DNA of 64,000 nucleotides from Aphelocoma coerulescens (lineage: Eukaryota > Chordata > Aves > Passeriformes > Corvidae): positions 51,774,345-51,838,344 of the forward strand of contig NC_091015.1 of the NCBI RefSeq assembly GCF_041296385.1, written 5' to 3'. The first letter of the stretch is position 1. Each line of letters opens with the position of its first letter. The notes under the pieces were generated by a model that worked only from the letters and a program-made list of their open reading frames with translations, did not search any database and was not told where the DNA came from. Below, piece by piece: positions 45,801 to 56,998 of the stretch. Made by a program: the position numbers and the translations under genes.

Positions 45801-48800
45801 TCAGTGATGCCAAATTCTCTACTTGAACTTAACGAAGGCTTTAATTTAGCAATTAGTATTTGTATTTTTAAAAAAGAATAATCAATCATAGTAATTTAAA
45901 GTAAATACAAATCCATTCATAACAAAATCCTGCTTAAAACAATCACAGCAAAAGAAGTATTTTCTCACTTGCAATTAAATAATCTCAAACTGAACTCTCT
46001 TAGAGGTCAACTTGACTAGAGTAATAATTCTTACTGCTAAATACAGCATACAAGCATTTAATTCCTGGTTTTTATCCATTTGCTGTTAGCCCTTCAAAAC
46101 AGTTTAAGCTCTTTCCTTAGTGGAAAATAGTCTCCAGGATAACACTATGCCTAAGTGCTCAATTCAAACCAGGTACTTCTGCCTTCTACTGAACTTCTGA
46201 TGTGACTGAGATTGTAGAACATTCAATACCCTTGGCAGAAAAAGAAACCCAAAAAACCAACCACAAACCCAAAATAGGTTCCTTTATGGTACACCGTAAT
46301 AAGGTTAAAGGGTGTGGTATATTTATTGTGTAACACCAAAGCCTTTGGGGTTATGGCTTTATGTAGTGCAGCACAGAAGCAGCTTGTGGCTATGAGAGCT
46401 CAGTTTCTGTTCTAGGAGGGTGCCAGCTCAGCACTGTTACACTTTGTGTCTGGAAACTAATCCCACTGAGAGGTAAGTTAAACTAGCCCATGTTGAACTT
46501 CCTGGGAATTCACCTAAACCACCTGTGGAGCTGGTACACTGAGCATTTACTGGGGTATCTCTGTGCCTCAGTGGACTCTAGAGTCAGTCTTGTACAGAAC
46601 CCCTTCATCATTTATCAGTAACATGCAGCTAGTGGATGCCACATTAATGCAGCTTACACAGTCTATCTACAGCAGAAGTGAGGAGTGGGAATATACTCAT
46701 TGTATCAAGTAGAAGGCAAAAGCCAAAGATTTCTGGTGTTAATTATGCTCTTGGAACTACAGACAATTTCATGTGGAGTAAGTTCACTTACTCCCATGAA
46801 TGTCATCAAGGTGTTAACGCTAAAAGCCCTGTTCCCACAGAGTGTCAACAAGTCATTAAAGATCAGAGTAGCCATGAAAAAAAATGGCACTCCTTATCTA
46901 GAAAGTCAATGACTTTGCAAAGCACTATTCATTAAAACAGGGATCCCCAAACTTTTTACTACCCTCCCTCTGCCTGAAAAACACTGAAGTATTTTTCCGC
47001 ACACCAGACTCAGAACTCAGTGTAACCAAACATCTCACTGAACTCAGGCTCTCCTGCACTTATTTGCTTCTTCTGACAAAGTCCAGCAGAACTGAAATTG
47101 GAAATTCAAATCTCATCTCTGATGTGCTCATATCCACTGGACAATATGAGCGCTACATGGATGAGTTTTCACATCACTGACTCAGAGGAGTGTTACAGTC
47201 CATTTACCTCGAACTCAAGGTGCTCTTGGCAAACATCCAGCCAACTACTGATGAGCTGCAACCCACATTTCTAGTAGTTATAGCAGCTAAGGGTTCTACA
47301 CTGCAATAAAGTGTTTTTTTAATGTAGAACTTCTAAACTTATTTAAGAGTTTCTTCATCACAAGACATCTGAACAACTGCTTTCTCTTTAGATCTCAGCC
47401 TGTACTCCAGTGATGCTGAAAGATCCAGGCACTTCAGGGACTTGCAGAGCAGTAAGACTGCTAAAAATGTTCCAGCTGCATGCTTTGTAGCATTTCTGCA
47501 GCAAAGTAAGAGTATTTGGTCAGAAAGGATTTCTGGCTTCATCAATTCTTCTAGGCAAAACACCACAACCATTATTTCTACAGCTCTGCCCACCCCTTCA
47601 CCAGCTGGAGGCTTTGTACTTGTGTTCCACATAATATTTTGCTTATCCAATATGGGAATGAGTGTTCCTTGCTCCCTAAGACTATGTTATTGAAACATCA
47701 TTACTCCCACAGGAAGCTGTAGCGAACAAGCCTAGAAAGTCCAATAATCCTTTTGACAGTCTAATATTTTCATGGGTTTTTTTGGCTAACCAGAGATTCC
47801 TGAAACAAATCCCATCCTTCAGCGGGCTTCTAAAGCCTCAAATCATCACAGGTGTTTCATTGCAAACTATAATTATGTCATTTCAGCAGTGGAGAATTTA
47901 CAAATTCTTTACTCTTGGATTCACACTCCTATTTGCATTTTTAGGCATGATAATTGGCCATGTAAAGCTAAGGCTTAGTAATTAAACATCACTACAAAAT
48001 AACAGAGTTCTGTTTCAAAACCCAATCTTAATAAGAAACTTCAGCAAGAATTAATCCTATCAAGAACCCTGTCCCCAGCTTTACCTTGTTTTCTTGACTT
48101 GAATGCTGCTACTGAGTTTTTCCAGCACATACTCCCCAGTGTCATGATTGATAATAAGCACACAGTCCTTCTGATATGGCCTTTTATTTCCTTTAAAGAC
48201 AGTCATTGGTGGAGTTGAACCCTGGTACAAAGAAAAAACATGTATTTGTTTGGTTATATTACCCTGCCCAAAAATTTATGAATACAAAAAGAGTATATGT
48301 ATTGCTCTGAAAAAGAGGCTAAGCACTTAATGCTTAGTTCCTACAGAAAATATTCATTCACGAAGAGAAAAATACAGAGAAAATGTGCAGTAGATCAGAC
48401 ATTTCCTCATAGTAATATTATGCCTTTCATCATTTTAAGTGTCTCTGCAGTGACAAAACATCTTCTCCATGGCTGCCTTTATTTACAGTTCTCATTCCCA
48501 AAATGGCAGCATAACTAAATTTGCATAGCTGTCCCCACATCTTCTTGATGTTTCTGCTGTGGAAATCATGGGTTTGGATAAGAAATAAAGTTCTAATTAT
48601 TTGTGTAGCAGAACTATTGCCCAAGGAAATATGTGGTCAATTGAAAAATAATTTAAACTGCATTGAATATTTTACATAAATATATATGTCAGTATTTTCA
48701 CAGTGGATTACAAGCAACTGTCACAAACTATGTAAGAACAGCTGCCTTCTTCAAAGTCAGATTAGCATGCATATGCCCATGCAATTATACTGAAATGTCT

Positions 48801-51800
48801 TCTCAAAGGCAAATGGGGTATTTAATGCCTTCCAGAAAGTCCCCAAAATGCTGCATAGAACCTTAAAATCTAAAGTCTTAGACTGAGAAGCAACAAAAAC
48901 AACAAACTCATGTGGTGTTGCACACTGGCTAACTGGTAATGCAGAGATTAAGCTCAGCTGTACTGCATCCATGCACAGGCTGGTTCATACAGCTGGTTTG
49001 GGGTTACAGCTGGCTGAATTCGTGGTCTATAAGCACATAACAGCATGGATACACACCTGGACATGTCAAAAAGCTGTTACTCAAGGGATTATATTCTCAG
49101 CTATGAAACATTCTCAGACTTCTCTGTAATGTATAGATACCGTACAAAAGGATTTTTTTAAAAAAATAAATGTTTATTCCTATGCACCTTTGCACATATT
49201 GTAGGAAAGCAACCAAAATCAGGGAGCAAATGAAAAAACCCTGCACTCCTGTATTTTATTTTGAGGAGCAAAAACAAACAATCACATTTTAACTACTCTG
49301 GAAGCAATTCCTATTCTCCATGTTGCTTATAGACAGAATATATTTGAATTTAAAATGGGTTCTGAACAGTAAGTGTGAAAAATCTGAGTTCCTAACAAAG
49401 ACACAGTAAGAGAGATTCAGAAATACGATTCAGAAAGGATGTCTCAAGAAAGTCTAGTCTTCAAAGGCATGTTACATTTTTATCATTCCTACATTTAAGA
49501 GAGGAAAGTAACATTTAAGAGAGTAAAAAGAAAGCTGAAAGTCAAACCCTGCCTGCTGTTGACAACTAAGCCAGGAAACGTATAATGCACAAACGTAATG
49601 CAAATTGATCAAAGTTTGTTGGCTACCATTCTGCTACCCAGAAGCCTCCTAATGCAGCAAAGACTGTGATTTTGGCTAAACAATAAGTAGAAATGCAAGT
49701 GCTTAAGCAAATTTAGTCCCACTCTTCTACTTAAAACTAAATGTTTAGGGTTTATGTTAGTGCCTAAATAACGGCGGCTATAAGACTTTGCTCATTACAG
49801 GACAGAAGGAGGTAGGTGAAACAAGTAACATTTAATTGAATTGTTTTCACATGTGAGGGTTTTTTTGCCTGACAGAGCTCAAGAAGTGTTTGGACAATGC
49901 TCTCAGGCACACGGTGTGATTCTTGGGATTGTTCTGTGCAGGGCCAGGAGTTGGACTCTGATGACCCTTGTGGGGACCCTTGCAAATCATGATATTCTAT
50001 AATCTTCTATAATCTCCTTCTGTAGTAGTCAAACAAACAGGAATTTTCATTTCCCCAATCCAGACTGTTTATCAACTATTAAAGTCACTAAATTCCACAT
50101 GTAGAAATAGTACTTCAATTTATCCAAGCTGCAAGGGACACCAAAATATCTCCACCAAACAAATTATCAGAGATATTCCCAGTGATTAGGCAATTTCAAA
50201 AAGAAAACCTCAACTCAGAATTTGGATCCTATCTGGTTGTTGGACAACTGGGAAACAAAGCAGCATCCAAGAAATTCAGTGAACCTTATCAGGATGAAAC
50301 GATCTCAAAACCTCTCACTCTTTTCCAGTATTTTCCAAGTGTTTTCCAGCTCTCTGTCCAGAACACAGACAGCACTGCCTTGGAACAACATACACAGAGC
50401 AGCTTGGCTGCCTCAGCCTTTGGAGCCTACTATAAACTGTTCATACTGAAGGGAAGAGAATCAAATTAAGCTCCTCAGTACAGAGATTTGGAAAACATTA
50501 CAAGTGATGCTGCTCAACACAAAAGATGAATGAGCAACAGTGCTTCCAACTAATCCAAGATGAATGCTGCTGTTAGTTATGTTGTTACCTGCTCTCCAAT
50601 AGCACTACCATGCTCACATTTCTATAGACAAAAACCAGTATGAGACCTCCTGCAGCACTGAAGGTGACCAAAGCCATATAAAGAACAGGAGCAGGGTGAA
50701 GCAGGCTACAGCTTCATTCAGTGAGAATTACCACAGTACCATCACCTACCAATTAAAACCACGGGCGTGCTGGAATGAACAATACCAAAAGGATCTGACA
50801 CATGGCTTCCAAACTGACTGGTGCCCCCCTGCAGCCACTAGACCCATTGATGTCTATGAATTCTGGTTTATTGGCTTGACACAGAGCATTAACTTCAGCT
50901 AATAAACAAATCCAGTTCCAGCACACAAACACTTTCTTTTGTTTTGGTAAGGAAACCACTGAATTGTCAATTATAAAACAGCTGCACCTATAAACAGATT
51001 GATCACTTGTTTTATTGCTGTTTGACCATCATCCTCACACAGTAGATCTTTATGGCATCATTAGAGAGGGAAGTGGATGGGAAACCACTCCATGGCCACT
51101 CACCAGAACTGTCCCCTTGCTTCCACTGATAAAGCTGAAGGCAGGGAACCCTCTATGCCCTATCTGTACATGTTTGAGTAAGGGCAGGAATATGCTTACA
51201 GGTCTGCCTGCGGGTTCTGAACACCCAACCCTGACTGAAGCCCAAGTCACACTGCCTTTCTTCAGCAACCCATAGCACTAAAAATGGATGGGAACCAAGT
51301 GTACAGTTTCAGCTAATAGTAAAAGCTTCCTCGTCTTTCAAGGAAGAGTAGGAAGGAAGGAATTTGCAACCCTACAAATACAGCCATTTACAAAGATCCA
51401 ACTGTACAGTCCTTTCCTAAGGTAAACAACTACAAGTCTAGCTGCTTAAATATTGAACCCACAGTGTTAATAAAGATAAAAGTGAAAATAGCATTTACAT
51501 TAGACTGTAACAACACTGCAAATTTGTTGGAGAGTAAACAGAGGCACATATATAACAGACTTACTGGAATATGTGGCAAAGTGATGGTAACATCATCTCC
51601 TTTACCCACTTGGAGGTCCCCCTCACAAGATGTATCAATCGATGCAGGCTTAAAATCATCTAAAGAGGAAAACAATTGTGATTACATTTGTTAGAGTCTC
51701 CAGAAGCATCAACCTGCCCTGCAAAAAGCCATCATACATTTACTGGGATTATAGGGAATGGTAAAGCACACACTAGTGTTTACAGCAGGGGTGGAATAAC

Positions 51801-54800
51801 ACCAGTACTTTGTGTCTATGCGTAGCAACCCAGCCATGTGATGGTACTGTATTCTGAACTTCCTTTCTAAAATGGAAATAAGGCTCTAGACTGTGTGTTT
51901 GAACACCAGAAGCAGACTTCTCCAAAACCCAGGCTTTGAGTGGCACTTGGTTTTGCAGGCAAGTATAAAACTGTACCAATTAACTCAAGAGAGTAACAAC
52001 TTCCAAAACCCTGGGCTCTGCTTAGCTCTTGCCAGTTAGTTCCAAACCTGAGGACTCTCTCTGTGACAAACACTAATTTAATGACAGCCACTCATTTAGT
52101 CTTACTGATATTTCAGGCTCTTTAACAGCCATCTCGACTCCACAATAGTGCTAAAATCTCCTCATGGGTGGAGATCTCAGGTCTCACTTATGAGGAAAAA
52201 AAGAGGTGCTGATCTTAATTCAGCAGTCTCCATGCTGGTTCAAAGTCACTGTGGACAGAAAGCATCAGTAAGGGGAGGCACTCTAATGGCTTTAAACTAA
52301 CACTTGTTTTAGGTATTTTTGCTCTGTTGTACAGAATGCTTTGTATCCCAATAAAGGCACTTCTCTTTAATGTATTCATTTGAATACCTTAAAAGCATTT
52401 TCCCCTCATTATTCTATTGTGCTTGTGAGCCATAAAAAACCCAGAAAAAAACCTATCAGAACCTCTAATATCTTAAGAGAGGATTTAGACGAAGTGAAAT
52501 AAAACCACAGAGATATAGGCTAGTTTGCTTTGTGTTTGTTTTTAAAAGAAGCCTGCATTCAATTCTAGCATCCCTGGATCTGAAGAGGTGCAATTATATT
52601 CACGATCAAGGCTTTTAATTACTGCATTAGCTATGAAATTAGTACCTCAGAACAAATTTAAAATATAATTTCCACTATAAAAAACACGTTTGCAGGAAAA
52701 AAAACTCTAACCCTGGCTTGTAATAAATTCTCATTAAGCAGATGTTAATGTTTAATTGAGTTTTACTTTGACAGCACAACAAGCAGAATCAGACACACTT
52801 GACTTAATCCTCATGCCTTAACTGCCAGATCAAATCATAACCTTCATTTTCATCTGTGCAATCTGTTTCTAGCTATTGTTTCCCACCTACTTTATGTGCA
52901 AGCTTGCTAAATAAAACAAACCAGCTGTACAAGAGCTAGTGTCTTTGCCAAAATGGGATCAAGAGTTTCAACAGCACAGCCACTAACTTAAAAGAAATAT
53001 CACTATCAGACTTCTTTCTTAGGTATTGGAATATAGAGTGACTTTAAACAAACACCCAACAAATTGTTTTCATTTTGTTAGTTTACTAGGGGCACGTGCT
53101 TGGCTAATCCTCATGTAGATCGAGAGCACATACTTCCCTCCAAACACACCCACAGCTCTTTTCCCAAAAAACCTATGTTTTTAAGATGTGTTTTTCAAAG
53201 ATAATCAAATTTCTCTGTACAGTATTTCAAAAACATTACGTAAAGGAATGAAGTATTTTAAGAAGGTCAAAACAAATGTAGCCTACAAAATCCTCACTGT
53301 AGTTTGTGTGAAGAGGATTATGGAAATAATATAATGTTTGGATCCCAGATAAATCATTCCAGAACAACAGTTAAGGAAAAAAATTATAACGAGACAACGA
53401 AGAAATCCCATTTGAAAGTCACAGATGGAAAACAGAGCATACAGAAAGATCTTCTGAAATAAAACTGAATTCTTCCAGTTGTAGTCTGAAGAGCTTTGAC
53501 TTTGCAATCCCTAGGAAGTTGGTTATTGAAGCACTTTCCATTCTAGAAATCCAGTTTATTTCTACCTGGATATGGGCAGGGTTTAATTCACATAGGATCA
53601 GGCACTTGGGTGACCAATATCACTGAAACTACTTCTTGTGGTGTATGAATATGGGCCATGAGACTGGGCCTAAATTTGTGCATCATAAACCAAAATATCC
53701 TGTCTGCATAAATTCCCCACCTTCATAGAAAATTACTGAATTATAAGTTTAGTATTCTTTACATTTACTCTTGATGGTTTACCAGTCATTTTAGTAAAAC
53801 AACCTGCACTCATTTTGCTCAAATTTCTTGCCGACAGAATTCAAGTACAGGGATACAGCGAGTTCCTCTTCAAAACAATCTTCTAATATGGAATTAATTG
53901 CACCTAAGGCTAAACAGAGCAGTTGGAATAATAGATGGTGTCTTAAAAAATAAAACAAACTATTCTCTCAATTATTCATAACTGCTCGAGACCCTACCTC
54001 AGGATTTATCTTGCATTTATTGGACATTACTGTATGTGTCTGAGTCCTTTCTGCTTGCTTTCCTGGGACAGTGATTTATCACAGCTGGCTGGAATCGGGA
54101 CAGCCAGGGACAGGTCTGCTGGGCTACACATTGCTTCATCAGGAAAATACCCAGTTAAAAATCAAACTCCGAGTGCTCCCGCTGCCTCTCCAGGCCAGGC
54201 CCGCGCTGGGACCTGTCCTGCAGTTAAGTGCCACAAAGAGAAGAGAACAAAACAAAATGGCAAAGCCACCCCCTTACGGAGGGGATCCCCTCATGCTTCC
54301 AAGCTGTTAATGACAAACTTTCTAAAGCTGTTCCTTCGCCCTGGCCTGCCTCGCTCAAGCCTCCTCCTTCCCCTTCTTCCCGGGTTGGAGCCTTCTGTGG
54401 GGGAAACGCTCGTGGGGAGGAAAGACAGGGGCTGAGGGAGCGGGAAAGGGGAGAAACGGGTGCTGGAGGAGCAAGAGGGAAAGGGGTGAGATGGGTGCTG
54501 AAGGGGATAGGAGGGAAAGGGGGAGACGGGCAATGAGGGCGCAGGAGGGAGGCGGGTAAGAAAGGCGCCGAGTGGGCACGAAGCCCTGCGATGGCGGAGC
54601 GAAGGAGGCGAGGAGAGCAGCGGGGTGGGCGCGGCAGAAGGAGAAGCGCAGCCGGGGGACGGGACATGGGGAGCGGGAGGAGAGAGGGGAGGAAGGGGCG
54701 GCCGCGGGGGAGGCGCTCACAGCGGATGGTGTGGAAGGAGGCCTTGGGCCGCCGCTCGAAGCTCTCGCCCAGCTGCAGCGGGTGCTCCTCCTTGTCCAGC

Positions 54801-54823
54801 AACGAGTTCGCCGAGCCGTTCAT
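36771..54823 (-). CDS. EAF1: EAF1 (ELL-associated factor 1), complete, six coding exons
   Basis: EAF1 is a nuclear partner and positive regulator of the RNA polymerase II elongation factors ELL and ELL2, found with super elongation complexes and Cajal bodies. Minus-strand coding exons are 54823-54721, 51659-51565, 48221-48085, 45572-45406, 38985-38755 and 36817-36771, totalling 780 bp or 259 residues plus TAG. Every junction restores frame with GT-AG sites. The N-terminal EAF domain (about residues 10-115) includes [30 protein letters not shown] and [20 protein letters not shown]. The middle (about 113-168) is Pro/Ser/Gln-rich with [18 protein letters not shown]. The C-terminal transactivation region (about 169-259) has long Ser/Asp/Glu runs and ends SESGSDSDD. 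It is slightly shorter than mammalian EAF1 (about 268), mainly through loss of a proline run in exon 4. It is head-to-head with METTL6. Confidence 0.96.
36818..38754 (-). other. EAF1: EAF1 intron 5
   Basis: A 1.9-kb intron with GTAAGT and TAG borders. Nothing recognised inside. Confidence 0.85.
38755..38985 (-). CDS. EAF1: EAF1 coding exon 5
   Basis: 231 bp from a TTATTTCAG acceptor to a GTAAGT donor. It encodes the Ser/Asp/Glu-rich activation region and [13 protein letters not shown]. Confidence 0.95.
38986..45405 (-). other. EAF1: EAF1 intron 4
   Basis: A 6.4-kb AT-rich intron. It has A tracts near 41220, 42308 and 43973, a short C9 run near 40864 and a small hairpin-like GT/AC stretch near 41970. 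No gene or repeat family recognised. Confidence 0.85.
45406..45572 (-). CDS. EAF1: EAF1 coding exon 4
   Basis: 167 bp from a TTCTTCAG acceptor to a GTAAAG donor. It encodes [14 protein letters not shown] through QLDDIKR. Confidence 0.95.
45573..48084 (-). other. EAF1: EAF1 intron 3
   Basis: A 2.5-kb intron. A string CAGGGATCCCCAAACTTTTT at 46939 resembles a hAT transposon end, but I could not find its partner. Otherwise nothing recognised. Confidence 0.8.
48085..48221 (-). CDS. EAF1: EAF1 coding exon 3
   Basis: 137 bp from a TACCAG acceptor to a GTAAAG donor. It encodes [20 protein letters not shown] through SSSIQVKKT. Confidence 0.95.
48222..51564 (-). other. EAF1: EAF1 intron 2
   Basis: A 3.3-kb intron containing one CR1 tail (see below) and otherwise no recognised element. 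Confidence 0.85.
49865..50016 (+). mobile_element. CR1 LINE 3' fragment
   Basis: The segment from GCCTGACAGAGCTCAAGAAG through GGGCCAGGAGTTGGACTCTG matches the last part of the CR1 copy near 2100-2200. It is followed by degenerate ATTCTATAATC units in place of the terminal 8-mer. It lies antisense in EAF1 intron 2. Confidence 0.85.
51565..51659 (-). CDS. EAF1: EAF1 coding exon 2
   Basis: 95 bp between a CTCTTTAG acceptor and a GTAAGT donor. It completes Tyr35 and encodes [13 protein letters not shown] to LPHIP. Confidence 0.95.
51660..54720 (-). other. EAF1: EAF1 intron 1
   Basis: A 3.1-kb intron. The promoter-proximal 400 bp is GC-rich and purine-biased on the plus strand (about 54400-54720). 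The rest is AT-rich with nothing recognised. Confidence 0.85.
54721..54823 (-). CDS. EAF1: EAF1 coding exon 1
   Basis: Residues 1-34 plus the first base of codon 35, from the ATG at 54823 to a GTGAGC donor. It lies inside the CpG island. Confidence 0.95.
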
Positions 54824-55041
54824 GGCCCCGCTCCCGGCCCGGCCGGTCCCTTCCCTCTCCTCCGTGCGCTGCCGCCCGGCGTCCTCCCGGAAATTCTTGA
54901 CTTTCCCTTCCGGGAACCTTCTCCGGGGCTGGCGGCGGGTACGGCGGGGCGAGGCGGGGGCGCGGAGCCGGGCTGGGGCTGCTGCCCCGGGGAGGGTCCC
55001 CGGGGGGGTGGGAGCGCGGCGCTGCCCGCCCTCGGCAGGGC

Positions 55042-55073
55042 TGGGCAGGGCAGGGCAGGGCAGGGCAGGGCAG
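55042..55073. repeat. (GGGCA)n pentanucleotide repeat in the divergent promoter
   Basis: About six copies of GGGCA, roughly 220 bp upstream of the EAF1 start codon. Confidence 0.95.
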
Positions 55074-55150
55074 GAGGGGCTTTCCTTCCCTGCCGGGGTA
55101 TCCAAGCCCCGGTCGCGCTAGGGCAGGAGCTGCTGGAGGGAAGCCGGTTC

Positions 55151-55719
55151 TCTGTGGGGGGAGCAGGGGATCACACAGGGGTGTTACATGTTTGTGGTCT
55201 TAGCTCTGGATTAAACACCTTTAAAAGGCTCTTTAGCCTAAGCATGGGCTGTTGCAACTGAGTTTATCATCGCGCTGCCTTCCCACCACAGCACATGCGT
55301 CACTGAGAGGACTGGCTTCGGTTTGTTTCCTTCCCTCGCTCGTTCTGTGATGAAATAATGGAGCCTGCCTAGAATATAGGCGTGTATAGAAATATAGCAG
55401 AAATTTTGCTGATTAAGGTTTTTTGTTTGTTTTGATGGTATGCTCTTCTTGAAAAGACTTCATTTCAAAGGAGCCTCTTCTCCATAACCTCTTCTGCTGG
55501 TTTTGGAGGAAAAGGGGGTGTGTCTGTGACACTGGACAAAATTCTGACAGTTCTTTTTTTTATTTGCACACTTCCGTATTTTGTGTTTGTGTTTGTATCA
55601 TGACATGTATATATCATGATAGCATCATATATAGCATATATAACGTGTGCATATGATCCATGATATGTATCATAGAAAGTATTTTATGATAAGATAAAAT
55701 ACGTAAGTGAAGTACTGCT

Positions 55720-55753
<34 letters not shown>

Positions 55754-56718
55754 TTTTAGGTGCGTATTGTTGTGTTTTTCTCATTTCCTTTTTGGTAAAA
55801 TGGCACCAGTGCCTGGTTCTGGGCACTGATGTACACGAGTGGTGAGTGTTTGCTACCTGGGCTTCCCTGGGAGTTACTGGGCCATGTGGGATTTAATTTG
55901 CATGTGCCATCATCCCGGATCTGTGTGTTTGTGACCAGACAGATGTCAGAACCAGTTTAACATCAGAAAAAATGTTTGAGTCCCTTCCCAGCCTATGTGA
56001 AGCTCTTTTTGTTAACTTCTGAAAATAAAACCACCTGTGGTTGTTAAAACCAGTGTGGATCCTCAGAAGGAGGCAGTGGGAGGAATGCTGGCACAGGCCA
56101 GCTCTGGGCATTTTGGCCACAGTACTGGTTTTGTTCTCTTCTTCAGGTGACATGGTGTTATAAATGCTGATGTTTTCACCAGTGTTTTCTCACAGAGCTG
56201 AGAGCAGGAAGGAGAAATGCTAACATGAATACACTTTGTTTCATCAATTTTAATGTGACTTTTAAATGTCATCTGTTTTTCAGTTACCTTTTTTCTGAAG
56301 TGTTCTAACTGAGGTCAATGAGAAACAAAGCCCTTGCTTTCCTTCTCAGGTCTCCTTTAGTGAAAATAAAGTTAGAGCTGCACCATCTTTTTCTTGTTGA
56401 GTAGCTTTCTAGGATGCAGAGGGAAGACCAGGAGACTCTGAAGTATCTTCTTTAACTTTGACATCAGTGTGATGGTGTATGCGGTTCTTAGTTTGGATGG
56501 AGGTTTTCTGAAAAAAAGAGAAATCTGGTGACATGTAAGTCCATCAGGTAGGACAGATCACTAAAGTTGTAGTAAGTGCCTACTGTAATTATTTCTCATT
56601 TTTAATTCTGCTTCTAGATCCTCACTTACTTTACCTTAGTTAAGTGATGGAACCATACACTAAAGGAAAAAAATCAACCTTGGGTCTTTGGTGTTCATGT
56701 TTGTGTGAAAGAATCTAG
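55151..56718 (+). other. Region between the CpG island and the first METTL6 coding exon
   Basis: This is probably the METTL6 5' intron. It contains an AT-rich imperfect palindromic stretch near 55600-55680 built from ATATATCATGAT-like units and a T31 tract. No coding sequence recognised. Confidence 0.6.
55722..55752. repeat. T31 homopolymer
   Basis: Thirty-one T followed by GTTTTAG, so it resembles an extreme polypyrimidine tract ahead of an AG at 55758-55759. It is likely polymorphic in length. Confidence 0.95.
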
Positions 56719-56998
56719 GATGTTCCAAGAAAAGGCAACAGCCAATTGCTTAAATATACTAAAAACATCTGAAGATGGTGCTTTCCAAAAAAAAGGCCAC
56801 AGTGCACGAGTCCTTAGCCCAGAGGAAGCTGAGAGACTGGCAAAAGATCAGGTGCTGGTGTCTGAGTTCAAACAACTAAAACTGGAGAAAGAGGCACAGA
56901 AGAACTGGGATCTATTTTACAAAAGAAACAGCACCAACTTCTTCAAAGACAGACATTGGACAACCAGAGAGTTTCAAGAGTTAAAGGCATGTCATGAG
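56719..56998 (+). CDS. METTL6: METTL6 first coding exon
   Basis: It begins after AATCTAG and ends GAG before a GTGAGA donor. The ATG lies at 56720. It encodes residues 1-93 and the conserved [20 protein letters not shown] block. Confidence 0.85.

Larger units (their letters stand above)
54330..55150. promoter_or_regulatory. CpG island: presumed divergent EAF1/METTL6 promoter
   Basis: A GC- and CpG-dense block covers EAF1 exon 1 and the sequence upstream of it. METTL6 starts coding 1.9 kb to the right in the opposite direction, and no other island lies between. The head-to-head arrangement matches human 3p25. The first, non-coding METTL6 exon is probably within 54850-55250, but I cannot place its donor with confidence. 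Confidence 0.75.

Noticed and set aside
46936..46985. CAGGGATCCCCAAACTTTTT resembling a hAT/Charlie terminal repeat
   Set aside because: No matching inverted end or 8-bp target duplication was found nearby, so a transposon call is not supported.
54224..55105. 293-codon minus-strand open frame through EAF1 exon 1
   Set aside because: Only 54823-54721 is coding. The rest is GC-rich 5' flank and intron beyond a GTGAGC donor.
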